NCBI GenBank assembly: GCA_949372955.1
Contig: CASIAX010000010.1
Location: 1 to 64,000, forward strand
Direction of reading: 5' to 3'
Source: SGZJ01 sp949372955
Lineage (GTDB): Bacteria; Bacteroidota; Bacteroidia; Flavobacteriales; Flavobacteriaceae
Length of the DNA stretch: 64,000 bases
The translations under genes and the position numbers were made by a program. Below are positions 1 to 8,740 of the stretch, one piece after another. Position 1 is the first letter of the stretch, and each line of letters opens with the position of its first letter. The notes beneath the pieces were generated by a model that searched no databases, was not told where the DNA came from, and saw nothing but the letters and a program-made list of their open reading frames with translations.

Positions 1-345
1 GTAGGAGTCTGGTCCGTGTCTCAGTACCAGTGTGGGGGATCCCCCTCTCAGGGCCCCTATCTATCGCGGTCTAGGTGAGCCGTTACCTCACCTACTAACT
101 AATAGAACGCATACTCATCTCATACCGTAACCTTTAATCAAAAAGAGATGACTCTTAATGATACTATAGGGCATTAATCCAAATTTCTCTGGGCTATTCC
201 CTAGTATGAGGCAGATTGTATACGCGTTACTCACCCGTGCGCCGGTCGTCATCAAAGTGCAAGCACCTTATGTTACCCCTCGACTTGCATGTGTTAGGCC
301 TGCCGCTAGCGTTCATCCTGAGCCAGGATCAAACTCTTCATCGTT
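1..345 (-). rRNA. rrs: 16S ribosomal RNA, 5' portion (partial)
   Basis: Small-subunit rRNA read on the complement; about 345 of some 1,500 nt are present and the rest lies beyond base 1. The universal 27F site AGAGTTTGATCCTGGCTCAG is on the complement at 318-337, followed by the usual ATGAACGCTAGCGGCAGGC start of Bacteroidota 16S. At the window edge the complement reads through the conserved ACTGGTACTGAGACACGGACC helix (the 338F region). The mature 5' end is placed at 345 with an uncertainty of a few bases. The expected tRNA, 23S and 5S genes would lie outside, to the left. Confidence 0.97.
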
Positions 346-455
346 AAATTTTAAATATTATTTAGCAACTAAAGAAATTATAATTCTATTTACTCAAAAT
401 GGTTTATTCTCTGTAATATTAAATCTTTCGATTTAATAATACGCTGTCAATCAAT

Positions 456-469
456 ATTTTTAATGAACT
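456..469 (-). promoter_or_regulatory. boxA-like antitermination element, promoter-proximal to 16S
   Basis: The complement reads AGTTCATTAAAAAT, close to the E. coli rRNA boxA core TGCTCTTTAACA. It starts about 41 nt after the -7 box of the nearer rRNA promoter. The same element occurs at the same distance after the second promoter. Resemblance and conserved spacing are seen; a role in Nus-dependent antitermination is inferred. Confidence 0.4.
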
Positions 470-509
470 TATTTTTAATATCCGCTATCACTTAATTACA
501 AGCGGGGTG

Positions 510-539
510 CAAATATATACCCTTTTTTTACACAACAAA
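510..539 (-). promoter_or_regulatory. rRNA promoter, copy nearer the 16S gene
   Basis: On the complement a TTTG (536-539) and a TATATTTG (510-517) are separated by 18 nt, matching the Bacteroidota sigma-A consensus of a -33 TTTG and a -7 TAnnTTTG. GCACCCCGCTT follows directly, as in many flavobacterial rRNA start regions. The leader to the 16S 5' end would be about 160 nt. Nothing coding is seen between 346 and 734, so this stretch is rRNA leader and promoter DNA. Confidence 0.75.
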
Positions 540-571
540 ACTTATTTGTAATAAAATTTAAGTTTAATTGA

Positions 572-585
572 ATTTTTAATGAACA
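572..585 (-). promoter_or_regulatory. boxA-like element, distal copy
   Basis: The complement reads TGTTCATTAAAAAT, matching about 10 of 13 positions of TGCTCTTTAACAA. It begins about 40 nt after the -7 box of the distal rRNA promoter, the same geometry as the copy at 456-469, so promoter plus boxA seem to be duplicated as one unit of about 115 bp. Confidence 0.4.
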
Positions 586-624
586 TCACTTAAAGTTATG
601 ATAAACAATTTCTCTAAGCGGGTG

Positions 625-654
625 CAAATATATAATCTTTTTACTATTCTCAAA
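625..654 (-). promoter_or_regulatory. rRNA promoter, distal copy
   Basis: On the complement TTTG (651-654) and TATATTTG (625-632) are again separated by 18 nt, followed by GCACCCGCTT. Motifs and spacer length are identical to the promoter at 510-539, so the rRNA operon appears to have two tandem promoters about 115 bp apart. Confidence 0.72.
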
Positions 655-734
655 GCATTTTTAAAATTATTTTTACACATGAGTTTTATTTATTTCTTAA
701 ACCACTAGAAATAAATAATTTAGAGAGTAAATAA

Positions 735-2711
735 TTACATGAAAAAATTCCAAACTAAACCAAATCTTACAGAAAAATCTCTATAAGGATAGCTTGGTGC
801 AGAATAATAATCATATCCAGTAAGAGATGAATTAATATGTTCAGCCTTTAAATAAAGTCTTGTTTGCTGAATCTTTGCGTTAATAAAAAAATCTATTCTT
901 GGAAAATTACCTATAAGTTTATTGTTTTGAACATAAAACTCAGACAACAGTGGATCGTAAGCATTCATATAAAACTCTGAAAAATAATTAAAAGTAAAGC
1001 CTGTTTGAAGAAACAATGCTTTATTAAATAGCTCATTTTGATAATAAAAGGAATTTCTAAAAATAAATTCAGGAATATTTACCACCCCTACAGCTTGCTC
1101 ATCCACTCTTTGATACTGCAAAGTATTATCCAAAACAAAATTATTCATTGTAAACTTTTTAGACAACCTCATCTTAAACATATTCAGTTCATTTAAGCTC
1201 TGTACAGCAGCAAGCACTCCATCAACGTCTTTTATAAAATAAGTGTAATTAGATATTTTATTAAATTCAAAATTAAAATCAAATAAGTTGTTAGAATCAA
1301 AGCTTAAAAGATATTTAGTAGTACTTATATTTTGAAAATCATTATTCCAGTTATAGTTTGAGTAAACACTATGGTTCATTTTATAGTTATAATTGGTAGA
1401 GTTATCAACATCGCTAAATGCCAGCATAACGTTAGAGTCATTATTAATATTGAATAAAATACTGGCATTCAGCAAACCTCCTTGAGTATCCTTGCCTAAT
1501 AAGGACTCATATTGAAAATCAAAACTGTATTTGTCTTTTTTTATAGCATAATTCAACCCAACAGAAATATTTTCTTCAATAATGGATTCATAATTAAATT
1601 GATCAATGTCTGCTAAGTTTTGATAACTATAGTTAATATCTCTAAAGTTAAAAAAAACTGACATTGTTCCAACTTTAGAAGAAATAAACGATGAATTAAA
1701 ATTCACTAAAAAAGTATCGAATGATATTTTATCATTTACCTGTGTTGCATTATTTGATTCTCCAAAATATATATTTGGTGAATCTTGCCTGAACTGATAG
1801 TATTTATTTTCTAAAGATATAATATTACCAAAGGACCATTTTTTTATATTTAATGAGTCAGTTGAATTATTTATAAAATAATTTTGATTTAAATAAACTC
1901 TTTTACCCTGTAGTGTATTATCTGCATTTTCAAATTGAGGATCAAATACAGAACGATCAATAAATTCAGAATTGCCGGATTCAAAGTTAATAACATCATC
2001 ATCCCTAATGCCACCATTTTCTTGTGAAAAAATATTTTGGTTAACATAGTGAGTTTTTAATATATACTTATCATTTTTAGATGTGAAGTTAGTTGAAAAA
2101 CGGAAGTTTGAAGAACTTGACAAAAAATGCTGATAATTACCTAATGATCTTAAACCTTTTCTGGCGATTGTAAAATTAAACCTAGGAGATGTGTTTACTG
2201 AAAATAAAGCATCTAATAATTGGCCTTGAACAAAAGCAGATCTATACATAAGCTCAGTAAATGGCGTAGCTACATGATAATAATTTATATCATTAACTTT
2301 CATATAATTAAAGTGTTTAGCTTTAGAGCCAAAATCAGTAAGCAAAGTGCTGGATTTACCAAAACTCAAACTATTATAGCTATGTCCAGTATTAGAGAAT
2401 TCAATTAGCTCTAAATTGTCTTTTCTCAAGTAATTAAACTTATAATACTTACTTAAAGTCAAGGTAGTATCCACATTAATAGTATCATTTGCAAGATTAA
2501 TAATAGAGTAATCATCTATTTTTGCATCTAAATTTTTTAGAAGTTTAGTACTTGTTTCTATAGAAAAAGAACTCAACAAAGAATCTGTTAATTCAGACAT
2601 ATCAAAATTTTGTTTTAACTCTCGTAAACTGATGCTCGGCTTGTCAATATTTTGGGAGAATAAATTAATCGACAATGAAAGAACTAAAAAAACAGATAAA
2701 TAACTTTTCAT
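735..2711 (-). CDS. Putative outer-membrane porin (Porin_10-type beta-barrel)
   Basis: A 658-aa secreted protein with a signal peptide (about residues 1-19, ending LFSQ) and a long body rich in alternating aromatic/polar strands, Asn, Ser and Tyr. The last residues (SVRFGLVWNFF) have the alternating aromatic pattern of a terminal outer-membrane strand. Length and style fit the Bacteroidota 'putative porin' family (Pfam Porin_10), and it lies divergently next to rnhB, a neighbourhood I recall from flavobacteria. Substrate is unknown. The family call is recognition by eye; the outer-membrane location is well supported. Confidence 0.75.
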   Translation of the reverse strand: MKSYLSVFLVLSLSINLFSQNIDKPSISLRELKQNFDMSELTDSLLSSFSIETSTKLLKNLDAKIDDYSIINLANDTINVDTTLTLSKYYKFNYLRKDNLELIEFSNTGHSYNSLSFGKSSTLLTDFGSKAKHFNYMKVNDINYYHVATPFTELMYRSAFVQGQLLDALFSVNTSPRFNFTIARKGLRSLGNYQHFLSSSSNFRFSTNFTSKNDKYILKTHYVNQNIFSQENGGIRDDDVINFESGNSEFIDRSVFDPQFENADNTLQGKRVYLNQNYFINNSTDSLNIKKWSFGNIISLENKYYQFRQDSPNIYFGESNNATQVNDKISFDTFLVNFNSSFISSKVGTMSVFFNFRDINYSYQNLADIDQFNYESIIEENISVGLNYAIKKDKYSFDFQYESLLGKDTQGGLLNASILFNINNDSNVMLAFSDVDNSTNYNYKMNHSVYSNYNWNNDFQNISTTKYLLSFDSNNLFDFNFEFNKISNYTYFIKDVDGVLAAVQSLNELNMFKMRLSKKFTMNNFVLDNTLQYQRVDEQAVGVVNIPEFIFRNSFYYQNELFNKALFLQTGFTFNYFSEFYMNAYDPLLSEFYVQNNKLIGNFPRIDFFINAKIQQTRLYLKAEHINSSLTGYDYYSAPSYPYRDFSVRFGLVWNFFM

Positions 2712-2779
2712 ATTCTAATTAAAATTATAGTAAAAATAAATACATTTATACAAACTACATTATTTAAGTAGATAATTAT

Positions 2780-3379
2780 ATGTTAAAGTTAAAATTTTCA
2801 AATTTTGAGTTTGAATGCGGCACTGATGAAGCTGGCAGAGGCTGCCTGGCTGGCCCAGTCACAGCTGCAGCTATAATCTTAAAAAATAACTTTCCTAAAA
2901 ATGAAATTAATGACTCAAAAAAAATATCAAAAAAAACAAGAGATAAATTGAGGCCTATTATAAAAAAAAATGCTTTAAAATATTCAATTGCTCATGTATA
3001 CCCAGAAAAAATTGATAAAATCAATATTTTGAATGCCTCAATTTTAGCTATGCATAAAGCAATCGATAAAATAACCACAAAGATTAATTTTATTATAGTG
3101 GATGGAAATAAATTCAAGAGTTTTAAAAATATTGCTCATAAAACTATTATAAAAGGAGATGAGAAATACTTGAGTATAGCCGCAGCTTCAATACTAGCTA
3201 AAACAGAAAGAGATGAATACATGCTAAAAATACATAAAGAATTTCCAGAGTACGGTTGGGATAAAAATAAAGGGTATCCAACAAAATTTCACAAGCAAGC
3301 AATACTAAAATTTGGTACAACAAAGTACCATAGAAAATCTTTTAAATTAATTGACGATCAATTGAAACTAAAATTATAA
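2780..3379 (+). CDS. rnhB: Ribonuclease HII
   Basis: Cytosolic endonuclease that cuts the RNA strand of RNA-DNA hybrids and starts removal of ribonucleotides misincorporated in DNA. The N-terminal motif [14 protein letters not shown] carries metal-binding Asp16 and Glu17. A later VDGN gives Asp108, and the KGD...[10 protein letters not shown] block (127-145) supplies the fourth acidic ligand. At 199 aa the length is normal. The lipoprotein gene downstream starts 17 bp after the stop on the same strand, so the two are probably co-transcribed. Confidence 0.95.
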   Translation: MLKLKFSNFEFECGTDEAGRGCLAGPVTAAAIILKNNFPKNEINDSKKISKKTRDKLRPIIKKNALKYSIAHVYPEKIDKINILNASILAMHKAIDKITTKINFIIVDGNKFKSFKNIAHKTIIKGDEKYLSIAAASILAKTERDEYMLKIHKEFPEYGWDKNKGYPTKFHKQAILKFGTTKYHRKSFKLIDDQLKLKL

Positions 3380-3396
3380 TTTTATTAAAAAAAATA

Positions 3397-5712
3397 ATGA
3401 AGAAATATATCTATTTGTTTTTGATTTTTTGGAGTTGTAACATTATAGAAAACAAGTCTAAAGAGATAAAGAATTTTATCCCTATTAACACTTCTGTAAT
3501 AATAAAAATAGACAATTTAGGCAAATTCAAGAGTGATGTAAAAAACAATAGATTGTTAGATGATTTATCAAAATCAGATTTAAAATATAATTTTAAAAAA
3601 CAAATAAAACTAATCAATAATTTCCAAGATGAATCTGAAATAATAATATGTCTTAATGAAAATGGCGATGAAAAGATATTCACTGTAATCACGAAAGATA
3701 GCAGTAATAACCATGACTTACATTTTAGAAAAATAGGAGATATCAATATATTCTCAAACTCATTATCAACAATAAATAGCATAAAGGAGCAAGCAAATAT
3801 TGATTATAACAAATACAATAAAATATTTAATGCCGGTTCCTCTTTTGGAATAATACTAAACAAATCTTTAACTGAAAGCTTAATAAGCTCAACTTTTAAT
3901 TTTAAAGCTTTAAATCTTAAAAATAATTTAGGATTTGTAGTCAATGTTTTTAATGATAAGATTTTACTAAACGGCTTAAGCTATGTGGATGATTCAACTA
4001 AAATATCGAATAATATTTTTGATGGGTTAAAGCCTGGAAAAATGAAGAATTATGAAATAGTTCCGAAAAATGTAAGTAGATTAAAATCTTTCAACTTATC
4101 AAGTAATAGTAATTACAAAAAAAATAGAGAATTAGAAACCCTAAAACAAAACAGACTCACCTCAATAATAAATGAAAATTTAATAGAATATTCTGAATTA
4201 ATATTAAATGAAGATCAACTTTTTATTATGAGACTTAAGGATATTAAATTATTTGAAGATTATTTATCAGAAAATAACAACATCAAGTCTACTCATAGAA
4301 GTTTTAATATATATGATAATATATTATTAAATTATAAGTTGACTAATTCAGTCATTGAATATAATTATAAAAAAAAGATATTAGTTTTCAAAAACCGTAT
4401 TATTTTTTCAGATAATGAAACCATCTTAATAGATTTTATTAATGAAAACTTAAATGGAAATACTTTACAAGAAGATTCGAGTTTTAATAATTCTCTTACA
4501 GAGATAAGCAGTTTTAACACATTAAACAATAATTACTTTACTAATTCTGAATACAATTTTTTCAAGGAATTGAATATTCTAAGTAGTGAAAATGATTTCA
4601 CTGAAAATAGCTTTCAATTAGTGCAGGATAAGGAAATTATACATTTTAATGCTATAATTAGTAAAGCAAAAGTTAGTGAAACTAATTTAAAAATATCCAA
4701 ACAGTTTGAAGTTAAAATTGATGAGGAAATTTTAATGAACCCCCATTTCATAAAAAATTATGTATCAAAAAAATTAGACATTGTAGTTCAAGACAAAAAA
4801 AATAATTTATATCTAATATCTAGTAAAGGAAATGTAGTCTGGAAGAAAAAAATTGGACAGCCAATTTTAGGTAAAGTTTCTCAAATAGATTTATATAAAA
4901 ATGGTAGACTTCAACTTGTTTTTAACACTAAAAATAAAATTTTTGTATTAGACAAAAATGGAAAAGAAGTGAAACCATTTCCAAAAAGCTTTAATGACGA
5001 CATAACTCAACCAATCTCCATATTTGATTATGATAAAAGTAAAAATTATAGAATCTTAGTTACTCAAGGAAAAGAACTTCTTCTTTATGATAAAATCGGT
5101 AAAAAGGTTAATGGATTTAAATATTCTAAATCTAATAGTGAAATAACTTCATCTCCCAAACATTTTAGGATTCTCAATAAAGACTTTATTGTTTTTAAAA
5201 CAGGGGGGAAATTAAAAATACTTAACAGAAGAGGTAGAGAAAGAATAAAATTAAAAGATGATGTTTTTTTATCTACTGAAAACATATTTAAGTTAAATAA
5301 CAAGCTAATCACTGTTACCAATGATCAAAAACTAGTTGAAATAGATATTTCTGGATCTGTATCTTTAACTAATTTAATTAATTCAAAAAATTTAAAATTA
5401 AATACAGATAATTATAATAATATTATTATTCTAGATGAAAATAAGATGAAGTTGAATTCTATTTATATTGACCTTCCTTTTAGTAATTACAGTACTCCAA
5501 AGCTTACAAAAATTAATAACAACTTATTTGTTTCACTTTTTGACTCACAAAATAACAAATCTTATTTGTTTAATAAAAATCTTCAAACAAACAGTTCATT
5601 TCCAATATATTCTTTAATTCCTACTGAATTTGGAGATATGAATAATGACAAAAAAATTCATGTTATAGCCTCTAAGATTAAGAAATCAATATCTGTCTAT
5701 GCTATTGATTAA
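3397..5712 (+). CDS. Large lipoprotein with C-terminal beta-propeller-like repeats
   Basis: A 771-aa protein with a short lipoprotein signal (IFWSC, Cys14), so probably anchored in the periplasm-facing or outer leaflet. The N-terminal half (about 30-420) has no motif I recognise. From about 445 to 760 there are repeated blocks of the type 'DKNGKEV', 'SSKGNVVWKKKIG' and 'LYDKIGKKVNGF', as in PQQ/WD-like propeller blades. These fit a scaffold or assembly role, but that is inference. It follows rnhB and its 3' end overlaps the convergent lipB by 11 bp. Very Asn/Lys-rich. Function unknown. Confidence 0.7.
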   Translation: MKKYIYLFLIFWSCNIIENKSKEIKNFIPINTSVIIKIDNLGKFKSDVKNNRLLDDLSKSDLKYNFKKQIKLINNFQDESEIIICLNENGDEKIFTVITKDSSNNHDLHFRKIGDINIFSNSLSTINSIKEQANIDYNKYNKIFNAGSSFGIILNKSLTESLISSTFNFKALNLKNNLGFVVNVFNDKILLNGLSYVDDSTKISNNIFDGLKPGKMKNYEIVPKNVSRLKSFNLSSNSNYKKNRELETLKQNRLTSIINENLIEYSELILNEDQLFIMRLKDIKLFEDYLSENNNIKSTHRSFNIYDNILLNYKLTNSVIEYNYKKKILVFKNRIIFSDNETILIDFINENLNGNTLQEDSSFNNSLTEISSFNTLNNNYFTNSEYNFFKELNILSSENDFTENSFQLVQDKEIIHFNAIISKAKVSETNLKISKQFEVKIDEEILMNPHFIKNYVSKKLDIVVQDKKNNLYLISSKGNVVWKKKIGQPILGKVSQIDLYKNGRLQLVFNTKNKIFVLDKNGKEVKPFPKSFNDDITQPISIFDYDKSKNYRILVTQGKELLLYDKIGKKVNGFKYSKSNSEITSSPKHFRILNKDFIVFKTGGKLKILNRRGRERIKLKDDVFLSTENIFKLNNKLITVTNDQKLVEIDISGSVSLTNLINSKNLKLNTDNYNNIIILDENKMKLNSIYIDLPFSNYSTPKLTKINNNLFVSLFDSQNNKSYLFNKNLQTNSSFPIYSLIPTEFGDMNNDKKIHVIASKIKKSISVYAID

Positions 5713-6412
5713 TCTCCGCTTCAAATAGTTTTTTGAAATTATTTATAATTTTTTGTTTCACTTCGTCTTCATCAACTTTTGCAACACCCAATTCTTTATT
5801 AATAGAAGTTACTGAGTTATTTGTTATACCGCAAGGGATTATATTATCAAAATAACTAAGGTCAACATTTGCATTTAAAGCAAAACCGTGCATGGTAACC
5901 CATCTGCTTGCTCTTACACCCATGGCGCATATTTTTCTTGCAAAAGGAGTTTCAGCATCTAGCCAAACACCTGTTTTTCCAATGTTCCTAGAAGCTATCA
6001 AGTTATAATCTTTAAGCGTTAGTATTATAACCTCCTCTAAAAATCTCAAGTACTTATGAATATCTGTGAAAAAATTATCTAGATCAAGAATAGGGTAACC
6101 AACTATTTGGCCAGGCCCATGGTAAGTGATATCCCCTCCTCTGTTTATTTTATAAAACTTAGCATCTTTTTGTGTAAGTTGGGCTTCACTTATTAATAAA
6201 TTAGACATGTCCCCACTCTTACCAAGGGTGTATACATGAGGGTGCTCAACTAATAATAAATAATTTGAAGTTATTAAATTTAATCCCTCTCTCCTGTTCT
6301 TTATTTTAACATCAATAACACCTTTAAAAAGCTCTTCTTGGTAATCCCAACAATCCTTATAGTCAACCAATCCAAGATCCTTAATTTTGATTAATTTATT
6401 TTTAATTTTCAT
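5702..6412 (-). CDS. lipB: Lipoyl(octanoyl) transferase LipB
   Basis: Transfers octanoyl groups from acyl carrier protein to lipoyl domains, the first step of lipoate attachment for pyruvate and 2-oxoglutarate dehydrogenases. The diagnostic RGGDITYHGPGQ stands at 91-102. Catalytic Lys160 lies in ARKICAMG and the thioester Cys194 in IIPCG. At 236 aa it is a normal length. Its start overlaps the end of the small YqaE-like gene by 11 bp, suggesting coupled translation, and its 3' end overlaps the convergent lipoprotein gene. lysS is transcribed divergently nearby, a flavobacterial arrangement. Confidence 0.95.
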   Translation of the reverse strand: MKIKNKLIKIKDLGLVDYKDCWDYQEELFKGVIDVKIKNRREGLNLITSNYLLLVEHPHVYTLGKSGDMSNLLISEAQLTQKDAKFYKINRGGDITYHGPGQIVGYPILDLDNFFTDIHKYLRFLEEVIILTLKDYNLIASRNIGKTGVWLDAETPFARKICAMGVRASRWVTMHGFALNANVDLSYFDNIIPCGITNNSVTSINKELGVAKVDEDEVKQKIINNFKKLFEAEINQ

Positions 6413-6566
6413 TATTTGAATTGTTTAAAATTATAAGAGCAGCTATAACTCCAGGAATCCATCCAAGTATTGTTAATATTAATACAATTAGTATAGAACC
6501 GCATCCTTTATCAAAAACCGCTAAAGGAGGAAATATAACAGAAAGAAAAACTCTAACAAGACTCAT
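6402..6566 (-). CDS. YqaE/Pmp3-family small membrane protein
   Basis: A 54-aa reading frame starting MSLVRVFLSV. It has the family layout: a first hydrophobic helix with a central PPLAVF (residues 13-18), a KGCGS turn, and a second helix ending LTILGWIPGVIAALIIL. These small proteins (Pfam PF01679) sit in the inner membrane and are linked to membrane potential or stress tolerance in other organisms. The stop lies 11 bp inside lipB. A TATATTTG box on the complement (6578-6585) is so close to the ATG that transcription from it would be almost leaderless. Confidence 0.88.
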   Translation of the reverse strand: MSLVRVFLSVIFPPLAVFDKGCGSILIVLILTILGWIPGVIAALIILNNSNNEN

Positions 6567-6654
6567 TATTTTTTTATCAAATATAAATAATAGTATTTGA
6601 TTACATTAATTTGACTTTTCATTTTTTATTATTGATATCCTTATTAATAAGAAT

Positions 6655-6662
6655 TATATTTG
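6655..6662 (+). promoter_or_regulatory. Probable -7 box of the lysS promoter
   Basis: TATATTTG matches the Bacteroidota -7 consensus and lies 21 bp before the lysS ATG. Upstream only a weak ATTG (6631-6634) stands in for the -33 TTTG. Confidence 0.45.
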
Positions 6663-6683
6663 TTTTGATAAATCATATTAATA

Positions 6684-8378
6684 ATGAGTGAATTTTCAGA
6701 ACAAGAATTAGTAAGACGAGAGAAGTTAGAGAAATTAGTTTCTTTAGGAATAAACCCATATCCAGCAGAAACATTTAATATTGATCATACTAGTAAAGAA
6801 ATTATTAATAATTTCAAAGAGCATAAAAAAGTAATTGTAGCTGGAAGATTAATGTCAAGAAGAATTCAAGGTAAAGCTAGTTTTGCTGAACTTCAAGATA
6901 AAGATGGCAAAATACAAGTTTACTTTAACAGGGACGAAATTTGTGAAGGAGAAGACAAAACATTATATAATGAAGTTTACAAAAAATTATTAGACATTGG
7001 TGACATAATTGGTATTCACGGTACATTATTTGAAACTCAAGTAGGTGAAAAAACAATATTAGTAAAAAAATTCTCTCTACTTAGTAAATCATTAAGACCG
7101 TTACCACTTCCTAAAAAAGATGCTGAAGGAAATATATATGATGAATTTAGTGACCCTGAACAAAGATTCCGTCAAAGATATGTTGACCTAATAGTGAATC
7201 CTCATGTTAAAAATACATTTTTAAAACGAACAAAGATTACCAATACAATTAGAAACTTTTTGAACGAAAAAGATTATCTAGAAGTCGAAACTCCAATATT
7301 ACAGCCTATAGCTGGAGGAGCAACTGCTAGACCATTTTTAACTCATCATAATGCATTAAATATTCCGCTTTATCTAAGAATAGCAAATGAATTATATTTA
7401 AAAAGGCTAATAGTTGGTGGTTTTGATGGAGTTTATGAGTTTGCTAAAGATTTTAGAAATGAAGGTATGGATAGAACTCATAATCCTGAATTTACTATAA
7501 TGGAACTGTATGTGGCTTATAAAGATTACTTCTGGATGATGGAAACTACAGAGAGCTTACTTGAAAAAGTTGCAATAGAATCTAATGGTAAATCTAAAAT
7601 TCAAGTTGGAGATAATGAAATAGAGTTTAAAGCACCTTACCCAAGAGTACCAATATTTAGCGCTATAGAAAAACATACGGGTGTAGATGTTTCAAATATG
7701 GACGAAAGTGAACTGAGAGTTACTGCTAGCAAAATGGGGATCGATGTTGATGTAACTATGGGTGTTGGAAAATTAATTGATGAGATATTTGGCGAAAAGT
7801 GTGAGAAAAAATTTATTGAACCGACTTTTATTACAGATTATCCAAAAGAAATGAGTCCATTAACTAAAGAACATAGATCTAATCCAAAACTTACAGAAAG
7901 ATTCGAACTAATAATAAATGGAAAAGAAATAGCTAATGCTTATAGTGAATTAAATGATCCAATTGAACAAAGGGTTAGGTTTGAAGAGCAATTAAAATTA
8001 TCAAAAAAAGGTGATGATGAAGCGTCTGAATTTATAGATAATGATTTTCTTCGTGCATTAGAGTACGGAATGCCTCCAACTTCAGGAATTGGAATAGGAA
8101 TAGATAGATTAGTTATGCTAATGACAAACAATAGTTCAATACAAGAGGTATTATTTTTTCCACAAATGAGACCAGAGAAAAAATCGATAGAACTTTCAGA
8201 AAATGAAAAAGCTATTTATAATATCTTAAAAGAAATCAAAAAAATTGAACTTAGTGATTTAAAAATTAAATCTAACTTAAGTAACAAAGCTTGGGACAAA
8301 GGAATTAAAGGCTTGACCAAAAATGGTCTAGCACTAGTTTCTAAAACTGATAATAAATTATTTGTAGAGTTAAAGTAA
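6684..8378 (+). CDS. lysS: Lysine--tRNA ligase, class II
   Basis: Charges tRNA-Lys with lysine in the cytosol. An OB-fold anticodon-binding domain (about 50-140) precedes the class II catalytic core. Motif 2 is FRNEGMDRTHNPEFT (257-271) and motif 3 is GIGIGIDRL (468-476). A C-terminal extension of about 60 residues after the core (505-564) makes it longer than the roughly 505-aa E. coli enzyme; Bacteroidota LysRS proteins are commonly this long. The gene ends one base before a convergent small gene. Confidence 0.97.
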   Translation: MSEFSEQELVRREKLEKLVSLGINPYPAETFNIDHTSKEIINNFKEHKKVIVAGRLMSRRIQGKASFAELQDKDGKIQVYFNRDEICEGEDKTLYNEVYKKLLDIGDIIGIHGTLFETQVGEKTILVKKFSLLSKSLRPLPLPKKDAEGNIYDEFSDPEQRFRQRYVDLIVNPHVKNTFLKRTKITNTIRNFLNEKDYLEVETPILQPIAGGATARPFLTHHNALNIPLYLRIANELYLKRLIVGGFDGVYEFAKDFRNEGMDRTHNPEFTIMELYVAYKDYFWMMETTESLLEKVAIESNGKSKIQVGDNEIEFKAPYPRVPIFSAIEKHTGVDVSNMDESELRVTASKMGIDVDVTMGVGKLIDEIFGEKCEKKFIEPTFITDYPKEMSPLTKEHRSNPKLTERFELIINGKEIANAYSELNDPIEQRVRFEEQLKLSKKGDDEASEFIDNDFLRALEYGMPPTSGIGIGIDRLVMLMTNNSSIQEVLFFPQMRPEKKSIELSENEKAIYNILKEIKKIELSDLKIKSNLSNKAWDKGIKGLTKNGLALVSKTDNKLFVELK

Positions 8379-8379
8379 T

Positions 8380-8700
8380 TTAAAACTTTATCTTATGCTG
8401 AATAGTTTTGTATTTAGTAAAGTCTTTTTCTGTAAAGAATTTTAAAAAACTAGTTTTAAATTCATTATCAAGAATTTCCTTGTTAGGAAAAACTCCTTTT
8501 TCAGAAACATAAGTTGCTTTTTTCGCAGTTGAATATAATAGTCTAGATACAAGAGTAATTTGAGAATCATCAAACCCAATTTCCTGTAAAAGGTCATAAT
8601 TTAATCTTTTCACATCATCAATTGAACTATTTTGAGATTGTGCATTAATATTTAGACTTATGGAAAGAAAAAATAAAAGAGTATAAATTGTTTTTTTCAT
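8380..8700 (-). CDS. Small secreted protein of unknown function
   Basis: A 106-aa protein with a clear signal peptide (about 1-20, ending NINAQ) and a mature part of about 85 residues that looks mainly helical and charged. No cysteines or catalytic motifs are seen, and I do not recognise a family. It lies 40 bp downstream of hemL on the same strand and may be the last gene of that operon. Confidence 0.6.
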   Translation of the reverse strand: MKKTIYTLLFFLSISLNINAQSQNSSIDDVKRLNYDLLQEIGFDDSQITLVSRLLYSTAKKATYVSEKGVFPNKEILDNEFKTSFLKFFTEKDFTKYKTIQHKIKF

Positions 8701-8740
8701 GGTATGATAATTTTTTTTAAAAGTAGAAAAAATATTCTAA

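Noticed and set aside
206..436. Open frame of 76 codons over the window start
   Set aside because: It lies across the antisense of the 16S rRNA 5' end and its leader, with no protein-like features.
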